Source of the DNA: GCA-2737595 sp037138535
GTDB taxonomy: Bacteria > Actinomycetota > Actinomycetes > Nanopelagicales > Nanopelagicaceae
Direction: 5' to 3'
NCBI GenBank assembly: GCA_037138535.1
Contig: JBAXIG010000031.1
Coordinates: forward strand, 1-19,021
Length of the DNA stretch: 19,021 bases
Shown: positions 6,725 to 14,461 of the stretch, one piece after another
Layout of the letters: every line of letters begins with the position of its first letter
Numbering within the stretch: position 1 is the stretch's first letter
Position numbers and translations under genes: made by a program
Notes under the pieces: model-generated
The model's database searches: none
What the model was told of the DNA's origin: nothing
The model's input: the letters and a program-made list of their open reading frames with translations, nothing else

Positions 6725-8005
6725 GTGACGACTCTCTGGCCCGCGCCCTTAGCAAAAGGGGCGATATCTGGGGTTCTCCCAATGCCAGGGTCCAAGTCTG
6801 TGACAAATCGAGCTCTAGTCCTTGCAGTGCAATCCCCTGATGAATCTCTCCTCCAGAGTCCGCTCCATTCGCGCGATACCGAACTAATGGCAACTGCGCT
6901 GACCGCCCTCGGGTTCTCCATCACCGATGAAGCCAATGGTGATTGGAGAGTTGGGGGGAAAGGTTCAACGGAAGTGCGCGATGTGCAGATTGATGTCGGC
7001 AACGCTGGCACCGTCATGCGCTTCTTACCTCCGGTAGCAGCTCTCGTCCCTGGCATATTTCGCTTTGATGGAGATGCCCGCTCTTACGAACGTCCCCTCG
7101 GCCCAGTAATTACCGCCCTGCGCGACATTGGCGCCGAAATTAATGACGAAGATCGCGGGTCGCTTCCTTTCACTCTTGTAAGCAATGGAACTTTGCGCGG
7201 CGGTACGGTTGAAATTGACGCCAGCGCGTCTTCGCAATTTGTATCTGCACTTCTCCTAGTTGGCGCAAGTACCCAACTCGGAATTCGAGTGCGACACATT
7301 GGCGCATCTCTACCATCGCTGCCTCACATCGAAATGACCATCCAGATGCTACGCAAGTCTGGCGTCGAGGTTGAAGTTATAGGTGCGGCTGAATGGTTTG
7401 TAGCACCCGGAAGAGTGAGTGCGCAGAATTACGTGATCGAACCAGATCTTTCAAACGCCGCACCCTTCCTCGCGGCGGCACTTGTCACTGGCGGCGATGT
7501 AACAATCAAGGATTGGCCCAGCGATACCACTCAACCAGGAGATCAACTGCGATTCATCTTTGCCAAAATGGGCGGCGATATCTCCTTTACTAAAGTTGGT
7601 CTACGACTACGCGGTGGCGGCGCTGTTCGCGGAATTGATATTGACTTACATGACGTGGGTGAGCTCACACCGATCATTGCGGCGGTGGCAGCATTGGCTA
7701 CAACGCCTTCCCATTTGCGAGGAGTTGGGCACTTGCGCCTCCACGAAACTGATCGACTTAACGCGCTGGCAACTGAACTCAATGCACTCGGTGGAAATGT
7801 AATAGAGCACCCCACCAGCCTAGAGATTCGACCAGCAGCACTCCATGGCGGTACTTTTCATACATATGAAGATCACCGTCTTGCCACAGCAGGCGCCTTG
7901 TTAGGTTTAATCGTGCCCGGCATGAGCGTGGAAAATATGGAAACTGTGGGTAAGACGATGCCCACATTCCCATTCCTATGGCAAGAGTTAGTGAGTGGTG
8001 CTTGA
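6725..8005 (+). CDS. aroA: 3-phosphoshikimate 1-carboxyvinyltransferase (EPSP synthase)
   Basis: This 426-residue enzyme performs the sixth step of the shikimate pathway, joining phosphoenolpyruvate to shikimate-3-phosphate in the cytoplasm. Visible active-site motifs are PGSKSVTNRA (K24, S25), GNAGTVMRF (92-100), the RPLGP stretch (123-127), SASSQFVSALL (167-177), LHETDRL (339-345) and a late YEDHRLATAG. The general-base position, Asp in E. coli, is a Glu here (VGELTP, E313), as in other actinobacterial forms. The start is GTG with a leaderless-type promoter. The stop codon overlaps the rsgA start (TGATG), so the two are co-translated. The linkage aroA-rsgA, divergent from SRAP, is conserved in Actinobacteria. 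Confidence 0.97.
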   Translation: MTTLWPAPLAKGAISGVLPMPGSKSVTNRALVLAVQSPDESLLQSPLHSRDTELMATALTALGFSITDEANGDWRVGGKGSTEVRDVQIDVGNAGTVMRFLPPVAALVPGIFRFDGDARSYERPLGPVITALRDIGAEINDEDRGSLPFTLVSNGTLRGGTVEIDASASSQFVSALLLVGASTQLGIRVRHIGASLPSLPHIEMTIQMLRKSGVEVEVIGAAEWFVAPGRVSAQNYVIEPDLSNAAPFLAAALVTGGDVTIKDWPSDTTQPGDQLRFIFAKMGGDISFTKVGLRLRGGGAVRGIDIDLHDVGELTPIIAAVAALATTPSHLRGVGHLRLHETDRLNALATELNALGGNVIEHPTSLEIRPAALHGGTFHTYEDHRLATAGALLGLIVPGMSVENMETVGKTMPTFPFLWQELVSGA

Positions 8006-8976
8006 TGGCACGTCGCTTCGACGAGGACGATATTCGCGTACGTCCACCGCGTAGCACACGACCACGCACCAAAGATCGACCCACTTTTGATAACACCACA
8101 TCGGCCATGGTGACCACCGTTGATCGCGGAAGGTTTACCTGTGCGCTCGAAACCGGAGAGAGCGTCAACGCCATAAAGTCACGTGAACTCGGTCGTCGCG
8201 GAGTAGTTGTTGGTGATCATGTCCGATTGATTGGCGATAGCAATGGAAATTCTGAGTCGCTCGCCCGTATTGTTGCTCTTGATGAGCGCATGAATGCACT
8301 CCGTCGCTCCGCAGACGATAGCGATGAAACAGAACGAATCATCGTGGCGAATATCGACCAACTCATGATTGTCACCGCATGTGCAGATCCCGAACCAAAG
8401 ATTGGGCTAGTAGATCGATGCCTTATTGCGGCCTACGACGCCGGCATCTCCCCCGTGATCGTGATGACAAAATCTGATCTCGCCGATCCGGCAGATTTTC
8501 TTGCCCAATATGAATCTCTTGGTGTGCGAAAGTTCATCTTGAAAAAAGATAGTGATCTCGGTGAGCTGAGAGAATTACTCAAAGGAAAACAATCAGTATT
8601 CGTGGGCCATTCAGGAGTAGGTAAATCAACGTTAGTAAATGCACTCGCTCCTGAAGCTAACCGTTCTACGGGCGGAGTCAACTCGGTCACTGGAAGAGGT
8701 AGGCATACGTCATCGAATGCCCTTGCCGTTCCCGTCGATACCGATACCTGGATCATCGACACTCCTGGCATTAGATCCTTCGGCCTGGCCCATGTCGATG
8801 CAAATCGCATCATCCACGCATTTCCGGATTGCGGAGAAATCATTGAAGCTTGCCCACGAAGTTGCACGCATGACGAGGAAGAGTGCGCCCTCAATGCCTG
8901 GGCAAGTGAAAGCGAAGGTCGAAATGCCAGAGTGGAGAGCCTCCGTCGGCTGCTGCGCTCCATGCGACTGGTGTAG
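8005..8976 (+). CDS. rsgA: Ribosome small subunit-dependent GTPase RsgA
   Basis: This 323-residue GTPase helps mature the 30S ribosomal subunit. The N-terminal OB-fold region is followed by a circularly permuted GTPase domain: G4 TKSD (155-158), then G1 GHSGVGKST (201-209), and DTPG (252-255) for G3. A C-terminal zinc knuckle follows: C283-x3-C287-x-H289-x4-C294. I chose the ATG at 8005, overlapping the aroA TGA by one base, over an in-frame GTG-type extension to 7978 that lies inside aroA and adds no conserved sequence. The short basic Arg-rich N-terminus (residues 3-25) could touch rRNA. An inverted repeat directly follows the stop codon. Confidence 0.96.
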   Translation: MARRFDEDDIRVRPPRSTRPRTKDRPTFDNTTSAMVTTVDRGRFTCALETGESVNAIKSRELGRRGVVVGDHVRLIGDSNGNSESLARIVALDERMNALRRSADDSDETERIIVANIDQLMIVTACADPEPKIGLVDRCLIAAYDAGISPVIVMTKSDLADPADFLAQYESLGVRKFILKKDSDLGELRELLKGKQSVFVGHSGVGKSTLVNALAPEANRSTGGVNSVTGRGRHTSSNALAVPVDTDTWIIDTPGIRSFGLAHVDANRIIHAFPDCGEIIEACPRSCTHDEEECALNAWASESEGRNARVESLRRLLRSMRLV

Positions 8977-8998
8977 TGCAACGCACTTACCGTTGCGC
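8976..8998 (+). terminator. Hairpin between rsgA and hisN, possible weak terminator or attenuator
   Basis: GTGCAACG and CGTTGCGC pair over 8 bp (one G-U pair) around a 7-base loop, starting at the last base of the rsgA stop codon. No T-run follows; CAACTATCC comes next. Simple intrinsic termination is therefore not assured, and the element may instead stabilise the 3' end of the aroA-rsgA message. Confidence 0.4.
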
Positions 8999-9018
8999 AA
9001 CTATCCGGGGCTAACCGA

Positions 9019-9024
9019 TAAAGT
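9019..9024 (+). promoter_or_regulatory. -10 element of a leaderless promoter for hisN
   Basis: TAAAGT is followed by six bases and the ATG at 9031, with no ribosome binding site between. A TTGCGC at 8993-8998 could act as -35, but with a long 20-bp spacer; it also lies in the upstream hairpin. Confidence 0.45.
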
Positions 9025-9030
9025 GTCCCT

Positions 9031-9801
9031 ATGCGATTCTCCGAAGAACTGGCTTTAGTTCATTCACTTGCTGACATTGCCGACAAGATTTCGATGGATC
9101 GCTTTTTATCTCTCGATCTCTCGGTGGAGACTAAGCCAGACCTCTCGCCCGTTTCTGATGCCGATAAGAGCGTCGAACTTGCGCTCCGTGTTGCCATTCA
9201 AGCGAAGTACCCCTCCGATTCAATTATTGGCGAAGAATTCGCTAATACTGTTGGTTCATCAAAACGTGCCTGGGTCATCGATCCGATCGATGGCACGGCA
9301 AACTTTGTGCGAGGAGTGCCAGTCTGGTGCACTCTCATTTCACTCATGGAAGACGGCGTATCAGTTGTAGGCATGGTGAGTTCACCAGCGCTCAATCGTC
9401 GCTGGTATGCAGCGGAAGGTTCTGGTGCTTTCACCCAATTTGGTGAAACAAGTCCACGGAAAATTTCCGTTTCCAAGGTGAACAAGATTGAAGATGCCTC
9501 GCTCTCCTACTCAAGCTTTCATAGTTGGAATGACGGCGGAAAGTTCTCCAACCTTTCCAGGCGTTTCTGGCGTACCAGGGCCTACGGTGACTTCTGGTCG
9601 CATATGTTGGTCGCTGAAGGTGCACTCGAAGTCGCGGCCGAACCGGAACTCCAACTCTTTGACATGGCTGCTCTTGATATTGTGGTGCGCGAAGCAGGTG
9701 GTCGGTTCACTGGAGTAAATGGAATTGATGGCTCACATCAAGGTACTGCCATCGCTAGTAATGGACTCTTACATGACCAAGTTGTCGCGGCTCTTAGGTG
9801 A
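9031..9801 (+). CDS. hisN: Histidinol-phosphatase, inositol-monophosphatase family
   Basis: This 256-residue enzyme belongs to the Mg-dependent, lithium-sensitive phosphatase family. Metal ligands are visible in GEE (E68, E69), in WVIDPIDGTANF (D84, D87, G88, T89) and in the late LFDMAAL (D211). In Actinobacteria the copy beside aroA-rsgA is generally the histidinol-phosphatase HisN, acting at the penultimate stage of histidine synthesis. An inositol-1-phosphatase cannot be excluded from sequence alone. The start is an ATG six bases after TAAAGT. The stop overlaps the GTG of the next gene by 4 bp (GTGA), so the two are likely one operon. Confidence 0.9.
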   Translation: MRFSEELALVHSLADIADKISMDRFLSLDLSVETKPDLSPVSDADKSVELALRVAIQAKYPSDSIIGEEFANTVGSSKRAWVIDPIDGTANFVRGVPVWCTLISLMEDGVSVVGMVSSPALNRRWYAAEGSGAFTQFGETSPRKISVSKVNKIEDASLSYSSFHSWNDGGKFSNLSRRFWRTRAYGDFWSHMLVAEGALEVAAEPELQLFDMAALDIVVREAGGRFTGVNGIDGSHQGTAIASNGLLHDQVVAALR

Positions 9802-10409
9802 ACTTTCGCAAACTTCCGCACACGTGTTTCGGTCTCATCATTGCCGGTAGCGGAGTATTTCTGGCATTACATTCCGGATTAGGGGTCTCCCCTTGGGATG
9901 TCCTCCATGTAGGCCTTGCCAGAATTATTCACGTGGGCACTGGGACCGCCATTATTATCACAAGTCTGGGAGTACTCCTCATCAGCATCCTTTTGGGCGT
10001 CAAGCCAGGGCTGGGAACGCTCTGCGACATTATTTTGGTGGGAAGTACGGTGAACTTTCTCAATCGTTTCGACCCCATCAGCGGGCTCACCAGTAATTCA
10101 CCTTTCTTATTGCGAGTTGTCACCTTCACACTGGGAGTCTTTATCACCGCACTAGGCGTAGCCACTTATGTCGGCGCACATATCGGAGCTGGACCGCGAG
10201 ATGGCCTCATGGTGGCGCTGCACAATCGATTTGGCATCAAAATCGCGTATGCCCGTCTGATCCTCGAGGGCTTCGGTTTGCTTGGCGGCTTAATCTTGCG
10301 GGGTCCGGTGGGGATTGGGACTCTGATCTGGTCGATTTCCATGGGCTACTTCGTCGGCTTCTGGTTTAAAACTTTAAAGCTCACTCCGCAACCGGTCTCT
10401 GCCCCTTAA
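9798..10409 (+). CDS. YczE/YitT-like integral membrane protein
   Basis: This 203-residue hydrophobic protein has about five to six membrane segments. Two internally similar halves can be seen: HSGLGVSPWDVLHVGLARIIHVGTG (25-49) and HIGAGPRDGLMVAL (127-140), each with the Gly-x-Gly-(x)-Pro-(W/R)-Asp motif typical of the YczE-like family. The function of the family is not established; YczE of Bacillus is linked to surfactin production. The GTG start overlaps the hisN stop by 4 bp, implying coupled translation. Its 3' end overlaps the convergent downstream gene by 36 bp. Confidence 0.8.
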   Translation: MNFRKLPHTCFGLIIAGSGVFLALHSGLGVSPWDVLHVGLARIIHVGTGTAIIITSLGVLLISILLGVKPGLGTLCDIILVGSTVNFLNRFDPISGLTSNSPFLLRVVTFTLGVFITALGVATYVGAHIGAGPRDGLMVALHNRFGIKIAYARLILEGFGLLGGLILRGPVGIGTLIWSISMGYFVGFWFKTLKLTPQPVSAP

Positions 10410-11093
10410 TTTCCTTACCTGACTCAAAAGAAGCGGCGCCAGAAGTAGCGCAAAGAGATCAAACCAACCGTATCCGCCCGCAGCACCACTCGGCGGATTT
10501 CCTTGCGCCACCCACTCTTTAATGGTGTCGTACTCCATCCATTTCCATGTACCAATCGAAGTGCCCACAATCTCTAGCCAGGAGACCACCACAATGGCCC
10601 CTAGGTAGGTAGGTCTTGAGGGTCCCCATTTTAAGAAGATCAAGAGATTGAAAAACCAGAAGGCGCCGAGCACATCGAAGTGCGGCGAGAGAAAGAGACC
10701 CCAGAAAACCCAAAGCGCAAGCACGCTCACCAGAAAATAAGTCCACAATCTTTGACGCGACTTTAAGAGCAGCCCCAGCGAGTACGCGCCAAAGTAAATA
10801 AGCCCGTGTCCTGGCGGCACAAACCACGGCACATTCTCCAAGCGGTATACATAAACCCCGAAGTGCCCAGCGAAGAGATACTCAACGACCGTCGCAAAGG
10901 CCACTACGAGCAAGATTTGAGTGCGAAGAAGTGGCGAGCTCTTCCAAAGAGCGAACATAAGCAGCACCCACGTCGCCAGACCAATGAGGCGTTGAGTCGT
11001 CAAAGTGGCGCCGCGATCAGCCAGAAGGGCGAGTGGGACCCACGTCACGACTGCGATGACACCCAGCGCAGCCCTTCGCGTTTGCCTCTTCAC
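10374..11093 (-). CDS. Uncharacterised multi-span membrane protein
   Basis: I do not recognise this 239-residue protein. It has about seven or eight hydrophobic spans between residues 9 and 223 and a basic C-terminal tail (KLRGRDRLRSEL). Polar motifs likely to matter lie between the spans: EYLFAGHFGVYVYR (70-83), PWFVPPGHGLIYF (88-100), LSPHFD near 134-139 and GTWKWMEYD (182-190) followed by GNPPSGAAGGYGWFD (197-211). The conserved-looking His, Glu and Asp residues next to membranes would suit an intramembrane enzyme or metal-binding protein, but this is inference. The start is GTG with TAATCT six bases upstream. The gene diverges from the permease-YHS gene across 51 bp and overlaps the yczE-like gene by 36 bp at its end. 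Confidence 0.75.
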   Translation of the reverse strand: MKRQTRRAALGVIAVVTWVPLALLADRGATLTTQRLIGLATWVLLMFALWKSSPLLRTQILLVVAFATVVEYLFAGHFGVYVYRLENVPWFVPPGHGLIYFGAYSLGLLLKSRQRLWTYFLVSVLALWVFWGLFLSPHFDVLGAFWFFNLLIFLKWGPSRPTYLGAIVVVSWLEIVGTSIGTWKWMEYDTIKEWVAQGNPPSGAAGGYGWFDLFALLLAPLLLSQVRKLRGRDRLRSEL

Positions 11094-11099
11094 CTGACA

Positions 11100-11105
11100 A
11101 GATTA
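11100..11105 (-). promoter_or_regulatory. -10 element of a leaderless promoter for the 239-residue membrane protein gene
   Basis: On the minus strand TAATCT is followed by six bases and the GTG at 11093, with no ribosome binding site. The same hexamer and spacing occur before the UPF0182 gene at 17370-17375. Confidence 0.5.
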
Positions 11106-11133
11106 GTGATAACTACAGATGCTCGGCGAACGC

Positions 11134-11139
11134 GAGGAG
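11134..11139 (+). promoter_or_regulatory. Shine-Dalgarno site deciding the permease start
   Basis: GAGGAG is placed five bases before the GTG at 11145. It is the strongest ribosome binding site in this area and contrasts with the leaderless starts around it. It supports this start over the long upstream extension of the frame. Confidence 0.7.
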
Positions 11140-11144
11140 TCAGA

Positions 11145-12359
11145 GTGCAAAAGATTCTTTCTGGAATATCCGAAGGCTGGTGGATGTTCTTTGAAACGTT
11201 CTGGGCACTCGTCCTCGGATTTGCACTCTCTGGCATGGTCCAAGCCTTCGTATCTCGAAAGCGAATGCGAGAATCCCTTGGAAATGACTCAGTGGCTACG
11301 CTTGTAAAGGCCACATTTTTTGGAATCGTAAGTTCATCATGTTCGTATGCGGCGAGCGCATTAGCCAAAAGCCTTTTCAGCAAGGGGGCAAACTTCACTG
11401 CCTCTATGGTCTTTATGTTTGCCAGTACGAACTTAGTCATCGACATGGGTATTGTTCTTTGGATTTTGATGGGATGGCAATTTGCTCTCGCAGAGCTCAT
11501 CGGTGGAATAATCATGATTATTTTGCTGCAAATATTTATCCCACTCTTTATTTCATCAAAACTCATTGAAAATGCGCGCAAATCTATGGATTCAGGTCAT
11601 GAAGAGATGACGACTAGCACAACGAAGTTAAATTTTCTCAATCGACAAAAATGGAGCGAGGCGGCCGGCTACACCATCGGTGATTTCACCATGCTACGTG
11701 TCGAGTTAATAGTTGGATTTCTTGTTGCAGGATTAGCAGCGACGTTAATCCCGATGCGCTTCTGGGAAGCACTCTTTATTCCGGGGTACGGATTCTGGTC
11801 AGCCTTCGAAAACGCACTCCTAGGACCGGTCCTCGCATTCATTAGTTTTGTCTGTTCTCTCGGCAACATTCCCCTTGCCGCAGCCTTGTGGCACGGCGGC
11901 ATCTCATTTGGAGGTGTCATCGCATTTATCTTCGCCGATCTCTTGGCATTCCCGATAGTCATGATCTACCGGAAGATCTACGGTGGCGCACTCGCCCTAC
12001 GCCTCGCCTTGGTCTTCTGGCTAGTGATGTCGCTGAGTGGACTTATTACTGAGGGAATTTTTCATCTGCTAAACCTAGTTCCCACCGAACACAAAATGGC
12101 CGCAATGGGAATGCGCACTTCCACTCTGGTACTCAATATTCTCGCACTCATCTTATTAGCAGTAATTATCTGGCTCTACCGGGCAAGAAATCGAGGAGAA
12201 ATGACCACAGAATTTGCTACCGACTACGTCTGCGGAATGCAGGTGCGTATCGCTGATGCGCCCGCAAAAGTAGAGGTAGCGGGCACCATGTACTACTTCT
12301 GTATGGACGGATGCCGTGAAAGATTCCTCGCCACACCAGAGAAGTTTCACACGCATTAG
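11145..12359 (+). CDS. Permease (DUF318/ArsP-like) with C-terminal YHS domain
   Basis: The N-terminal part (about 1-345 of 404 residues) is a polytopic permease with the family traits SSSCSYAASALAKSLF in the first half and FVCSLGNIPLAAALWHGG in the second. These place a conserved Ser/Cys-containing helix in each inverted half. The last 45 residues are a YHS domain: VCGM (C363-M365), YYF, then CMDGC (C386, C390) and RERF. YHS domains occur in heavy-metal transporters, so an export role for a metal or metalloid is plausible; ArsP-like relatives move organoarsenicals. I chose the GTG at 11145 because GAGGAG lies five bases before it and hydrophobic sequence begins just after. The frame continues open to 10806, but that part is polar and antisense to the neighbouring gene. 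Confidence 0.85.
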   Translation: MQKILSGISEGWWMFFETFWALVLGFALSGMVQAFVSRKRMRESLGNDSVATLVKATFFGIVSSSCSYAASALAKSLFSKGANFTASMVFMFASTNLVIDMGIVLWILMGWQFALAELIGGIIMIILLQIFIPLFISSKLIENARKSMDSGHEEMTTSTTKLNFLNRQKWSEAAGYTIGDFTMLRVELIVGFLVAGLAATLIPMRFWEALFIPGYGFWSAFENALLGPVLAFISFVCSLGNIPLAAALWHGGISFGGVIAFIFADLLAFPIVMIYRKIYGGALALRLALVFWLVMSLSGLITEGIFHLLNLVPTEHKMAAMGMRTSTLVLNILALILLAVIIWLYRARNRGEMTTEFATDYVCGMQVRIADAPAKVEVAGTMYYFCMDGCRERFLATPEKFHTH

Positions 12360-12376
12360 CGGTACTCTGACGGATT

Positions 12377-13411
12377 ATGCGAGCCATCCTCTTTGAAGAC
12401 TTCCAGGGCACAGTGAACGTGCGAGAGGTGCCCACACCTTCACCAGTGAGTCACGGCGCCGTTGTGAAAGTGGAAGCAACCGGACTCTGTCGCAGCGATT
12501 GGCATGGCTGGATGGGCCACGACGACGACATCCACCTCCCCCACGTCCCCGGGCACGAGTGGGCTGGAGTGGTTGCCGAGGTGGGGAGCGATGTCACACG
12601 CATCAAAGTGGGTGATCGCATCACAGTACCTTTCGTTTCAGGGTGCGGTACGTGCACGTACTGCCTGGAAGGAAATGCACAGGTCTGCCCAGATCAAACG
12701 CAACCAGGCTTTAGCAATTGGGGATCATTTGCCGAATTCGTTCATATAGCGAGAATCGATTTCAACGCAATCCTGCTGCCGAGTGAGATCTCTTTTGCTA
12801 CGGCTGCAAGTTTGGGTTGTCGATTCGCTACTGCTTTCCGCGGCGTTGATGGTCGTGCCAAATTACAATCTGGCGAGTGGATCGCAGTCTTTGGTTGTGG
12901 AGGTGTGGGACTTTCAAGCGTCATGATCGCCAAGGCTCTCGGTGCCAGAGTGATTGCGGTAGATATCCATGAAGGCGCACTGGAGAAAGCGAAAGCAGCT
13001 GGCGCTGAGTTCACCATTAATTCTCGAAACATTGATCCCATAGAGAAGATTAAAGAGATCACAAATGGTGGAGCCCATGTCGGCATTGACGCACTCGGAT
13101 CCGAAAGTACTGCTAATCAATCAATTATGAGCCTGCGTCGTCGTGGCCGACATGTGCAGATCGGCTTACTCCTGCCGGTCGATCAGAATTCGCGCATTCC
13201 TATGCAACGCGCGCTTAGTTACGAATTAGATCTGCTGGGAAGCCATGGAATGTCAGCAATGGATTATCCCAAGATGCTGAGGATGATCTCCGACAGTCGA
13301 CTCAATCCAGAGTCACTTATCGAACGAACGATTTCACTTGAGGCCGCTGCCAAAGAATTGCCGCTGCTAGAAACGGCATCGATCACCGGCATCACCATCA
13401 TTAAGCCATAG
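12377..13411 (+). CDS. Zinc-dependent alcohol dehydrogenase (medium-chain family)
   Basis: This 344-residue protein has a standard MDR layout. Catalytic zinc ligands are C38 (TGLCRSDW) and H60-E61 (PGHEWAG), with C148 as the probable third. The structural zinc site is C90-x2-C93-x2-C96-x7-C104. The Rossmann motif GCGGVG (173-178) is followed by D196 at the end of the second strand, which favours NAD over NADP. A typical GHE-type oxidoreductase of alcohols or aldehydes; the substrate is not clear. It begins 17 bp after the permease stop with no ribosome binding site. TACTCT eight bases before the ATG may be a -10. The next gene starts 14 bp later. Confidence 0.92.
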   Translation: MRAILFEDFQGTVNVREVPTPSPVSHGAVVKVEATGLCRSDWHGWMGHDDDIHLPHVPGHEWAGVVAEVGSDVTRIKVGDRITVPFVSGCGTCTYCLEGNAQVCPDQTQPGFSNWGSFAEFVHIARIDFNAILLPSEISFATAASLGCRFATAFRGVDGRAKLQSGEWIAVFGCGGVGLSSVMIAKALGARVIAVDIHEGALEKAKAAGAEFTINSRNIDPIEKIKEITNGGAHVGIDALGSESTANQSIMSLRRRGRHVQIGLLLPVDQNSRIPMQRALSYELDLLGSHGMSAMDYPKMLRMISDSRLNPESLIERTISLEAAAKELPLLETASITGITIIKP

Positions 13412-13425
13412 AAGGGAGAGCGGCA

Positions 13426-14313
13426 ATGGATTCTCACATAGGCCAAATGAAATGGGAACATGGCCAGACCTGGTATCGAGTCGTAGGAGATCTACAAAGT
13501 GGATTAACGCCACTGGTAGTGCTCCACGGCGGCCCCGGCGCCTGTCATAACTACTGCGAACCCATCGCGGATCTCATCGCCCCTAGCGGGCGCGCAGTAG
13601 TGCTCTATGACCAAATTGGCTGCGGTGACTCGACTCTCCTGCCAGATAAACCAAAAGATTTCTGGACTCCAGAACTATTCATGGAAGAACTCGAATTACT
13701 GCTTGCACACCTTGGAATCCAAGAAAAATACCTAGTGATCGGGCAATCTTGGGGCGGCATGCTCGGAATGCAATTTGCTATCACGCAGCCTTCAGGGTTA
13801 CAGGCTCTCATCGTTGCCGATTCACCCGCCAGTATGAAACTCTGGCTATCCGAAGCAAATCGATTACGCGAAGAGTTGCCACCTGGAGTAAACGAAATTC
13901 TTCTCACACACGAAACCGCAGGCACTACAGATGATGCGGAGTACACCGCCGCAGTAAACGTCTTCTACGATCGCCACCTCTGTCGGATACCAGCACCACC
14001 CTGTGTCCTTGAAGGCCGCCGCAAGCAAGCACTCGATCACACGGTTTATCACACTATGAATGGACCGAGTGAGTTCCACGTGGTCGGCTCACTTAAGGAG
14101 TGGGACATCACCGACTCGCTTCATCACATCTCTGTACCTACGCTACTCATTTCCGGAGCCTACGATGAAGCCACTCCCATGATGGTCAAGCAAGTTTACG
14201 ATCGCATTCCAGGAGCGCTCTGGGAACTCTTCCCAGAATCCTCCCACTTGCCGCACATCGAAGAACCAGCGCGCTTCAAGAGGGTTGTTACTGATTTTCT
14301 CGCCAGCTTTTAA
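13426..14313 (+). CDS. pip: Proline iminopeptidase-family alpha/beta hydrolase
   Basis: This 295-residue protein shows the S33 peptidase pattern: HGGPGACHNYCEP (oxyanion region), DQIGCGDS, the nucleophile elbow GQSWGG with the catalytic serine, an acid in SGAYDEATP and a histidine in ESSHLPHIEEP. Enzymes of this group release N-terminal proline from peptides, or act as related amino-acid amidases; the two cannot be separated here. The cytoplasmic location is inferred from the lack of a signal peptide. AGGGAG lies 8 bases before the ATG, so the start is well supported. It is 14 bp downstream of the dehydrogenase gene, likely in the same transcript, and is followed by a strong terminator. Confidence 0.9.
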   Translation: MDSHIGQMKWEHGQTWYRVVGDLQSGLTPLVVLHGGPGACHNYCEPIADLIAPSGRAVVLYDQIGCGDSTLLPDKPKDFWTPELFMEELELLLAHLGIQEKYLVIGQSWGGMLGMQFAITQPSGLQALIVADSPASMKLWLSEANRLREELPPGVNEILLTHETAGTTDDAEYTAAVNVFYDRHLCRIPAPPCVLEGRRKQALDHTVYHTMNGPSEFHVVGSLKEWDITDSLHHISVPTLLISGAYDEATPMMVKQVYDRIPGALWELFPESSHLPHIEEPARFKRVVTDFLASF

Positions 14314-14342
14314 CTCAACATTTAATGACGTTTAAGCAAAGA

Positions 14343-14370
14343 GAAGGCCCTCGCTCTCGCGAGGGCCTTC
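14343..14370. terminator. Bidirectional intrinsic terminator
   Basis: GAAGGCCCTCGC and GCGAGGGCCTTC form a perfect 12-bp stem with a 4-base loop, lying between the convergent proline iminopeptidase gene (plus) and the tRNA gene (minus). ATTTCG follows on the plus strand and TCTTTG on the minus strand, both short T-rich tails. It would end both transcripts. Confidence 0.85.
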
Positions 14371-14376
14371 ATTTCG

Positions 14377-14450
14377 TAGCGGGGACAGGATTTGAACCTG
14401 CGACCTCTGGGTTATGAGCCCAGCGAGCTACCGAGCTGCTCCACCCCGCG
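14377..14450 (-). tRNA. Initiator tRNA-fMet (anticodon CAT)
   Basis: On the minus strand the sequence begins CGCGGGG and ends CCCCGC-T-A, giving a 7-bp acceptor stem in which positions 1 and 72 (C and T) do not pair, a hallmark of initiator tRNA. The anticodon arm is CTGGG-CTCATAA-CCCAG, with the three G-C pairs characteristic of initiators. The T-arm contains GGTTCAAATCC. CCA is not encoded. The length is 74 bases. Confidence 0.96.
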
Positions 14451-14461
14451 TCGGTATTGCG

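Noticed and set aside
5996..6725. LexA/SOS operator for the SRAP gene
   Set aside because: No actinobacterial-type GAAC-N4-GTTC palindrome was found in the 30-bp gap.
7978..8004. Longer RsgA start nine codons upstream
   Set aside because: The extension lies within aroA; the ATG overlapping the aroA stop is the usual arrangement.
10806..11144. N-terminal extension of the permease frame by 113 residues
   Set aside because: It is polar, unlike the permease family, runs antisense to a well-supported membrane protein gene, and a good ribosome binding site precedes the GTG at 11145.
12363..12368. TACTCT as a leaderless promoter for the alcohol dehydrogenase
   Set aside because: The distance to the ATG is eight bases rather than six or seven, and the gene follows the permease by only 17 bp; too weak to list.
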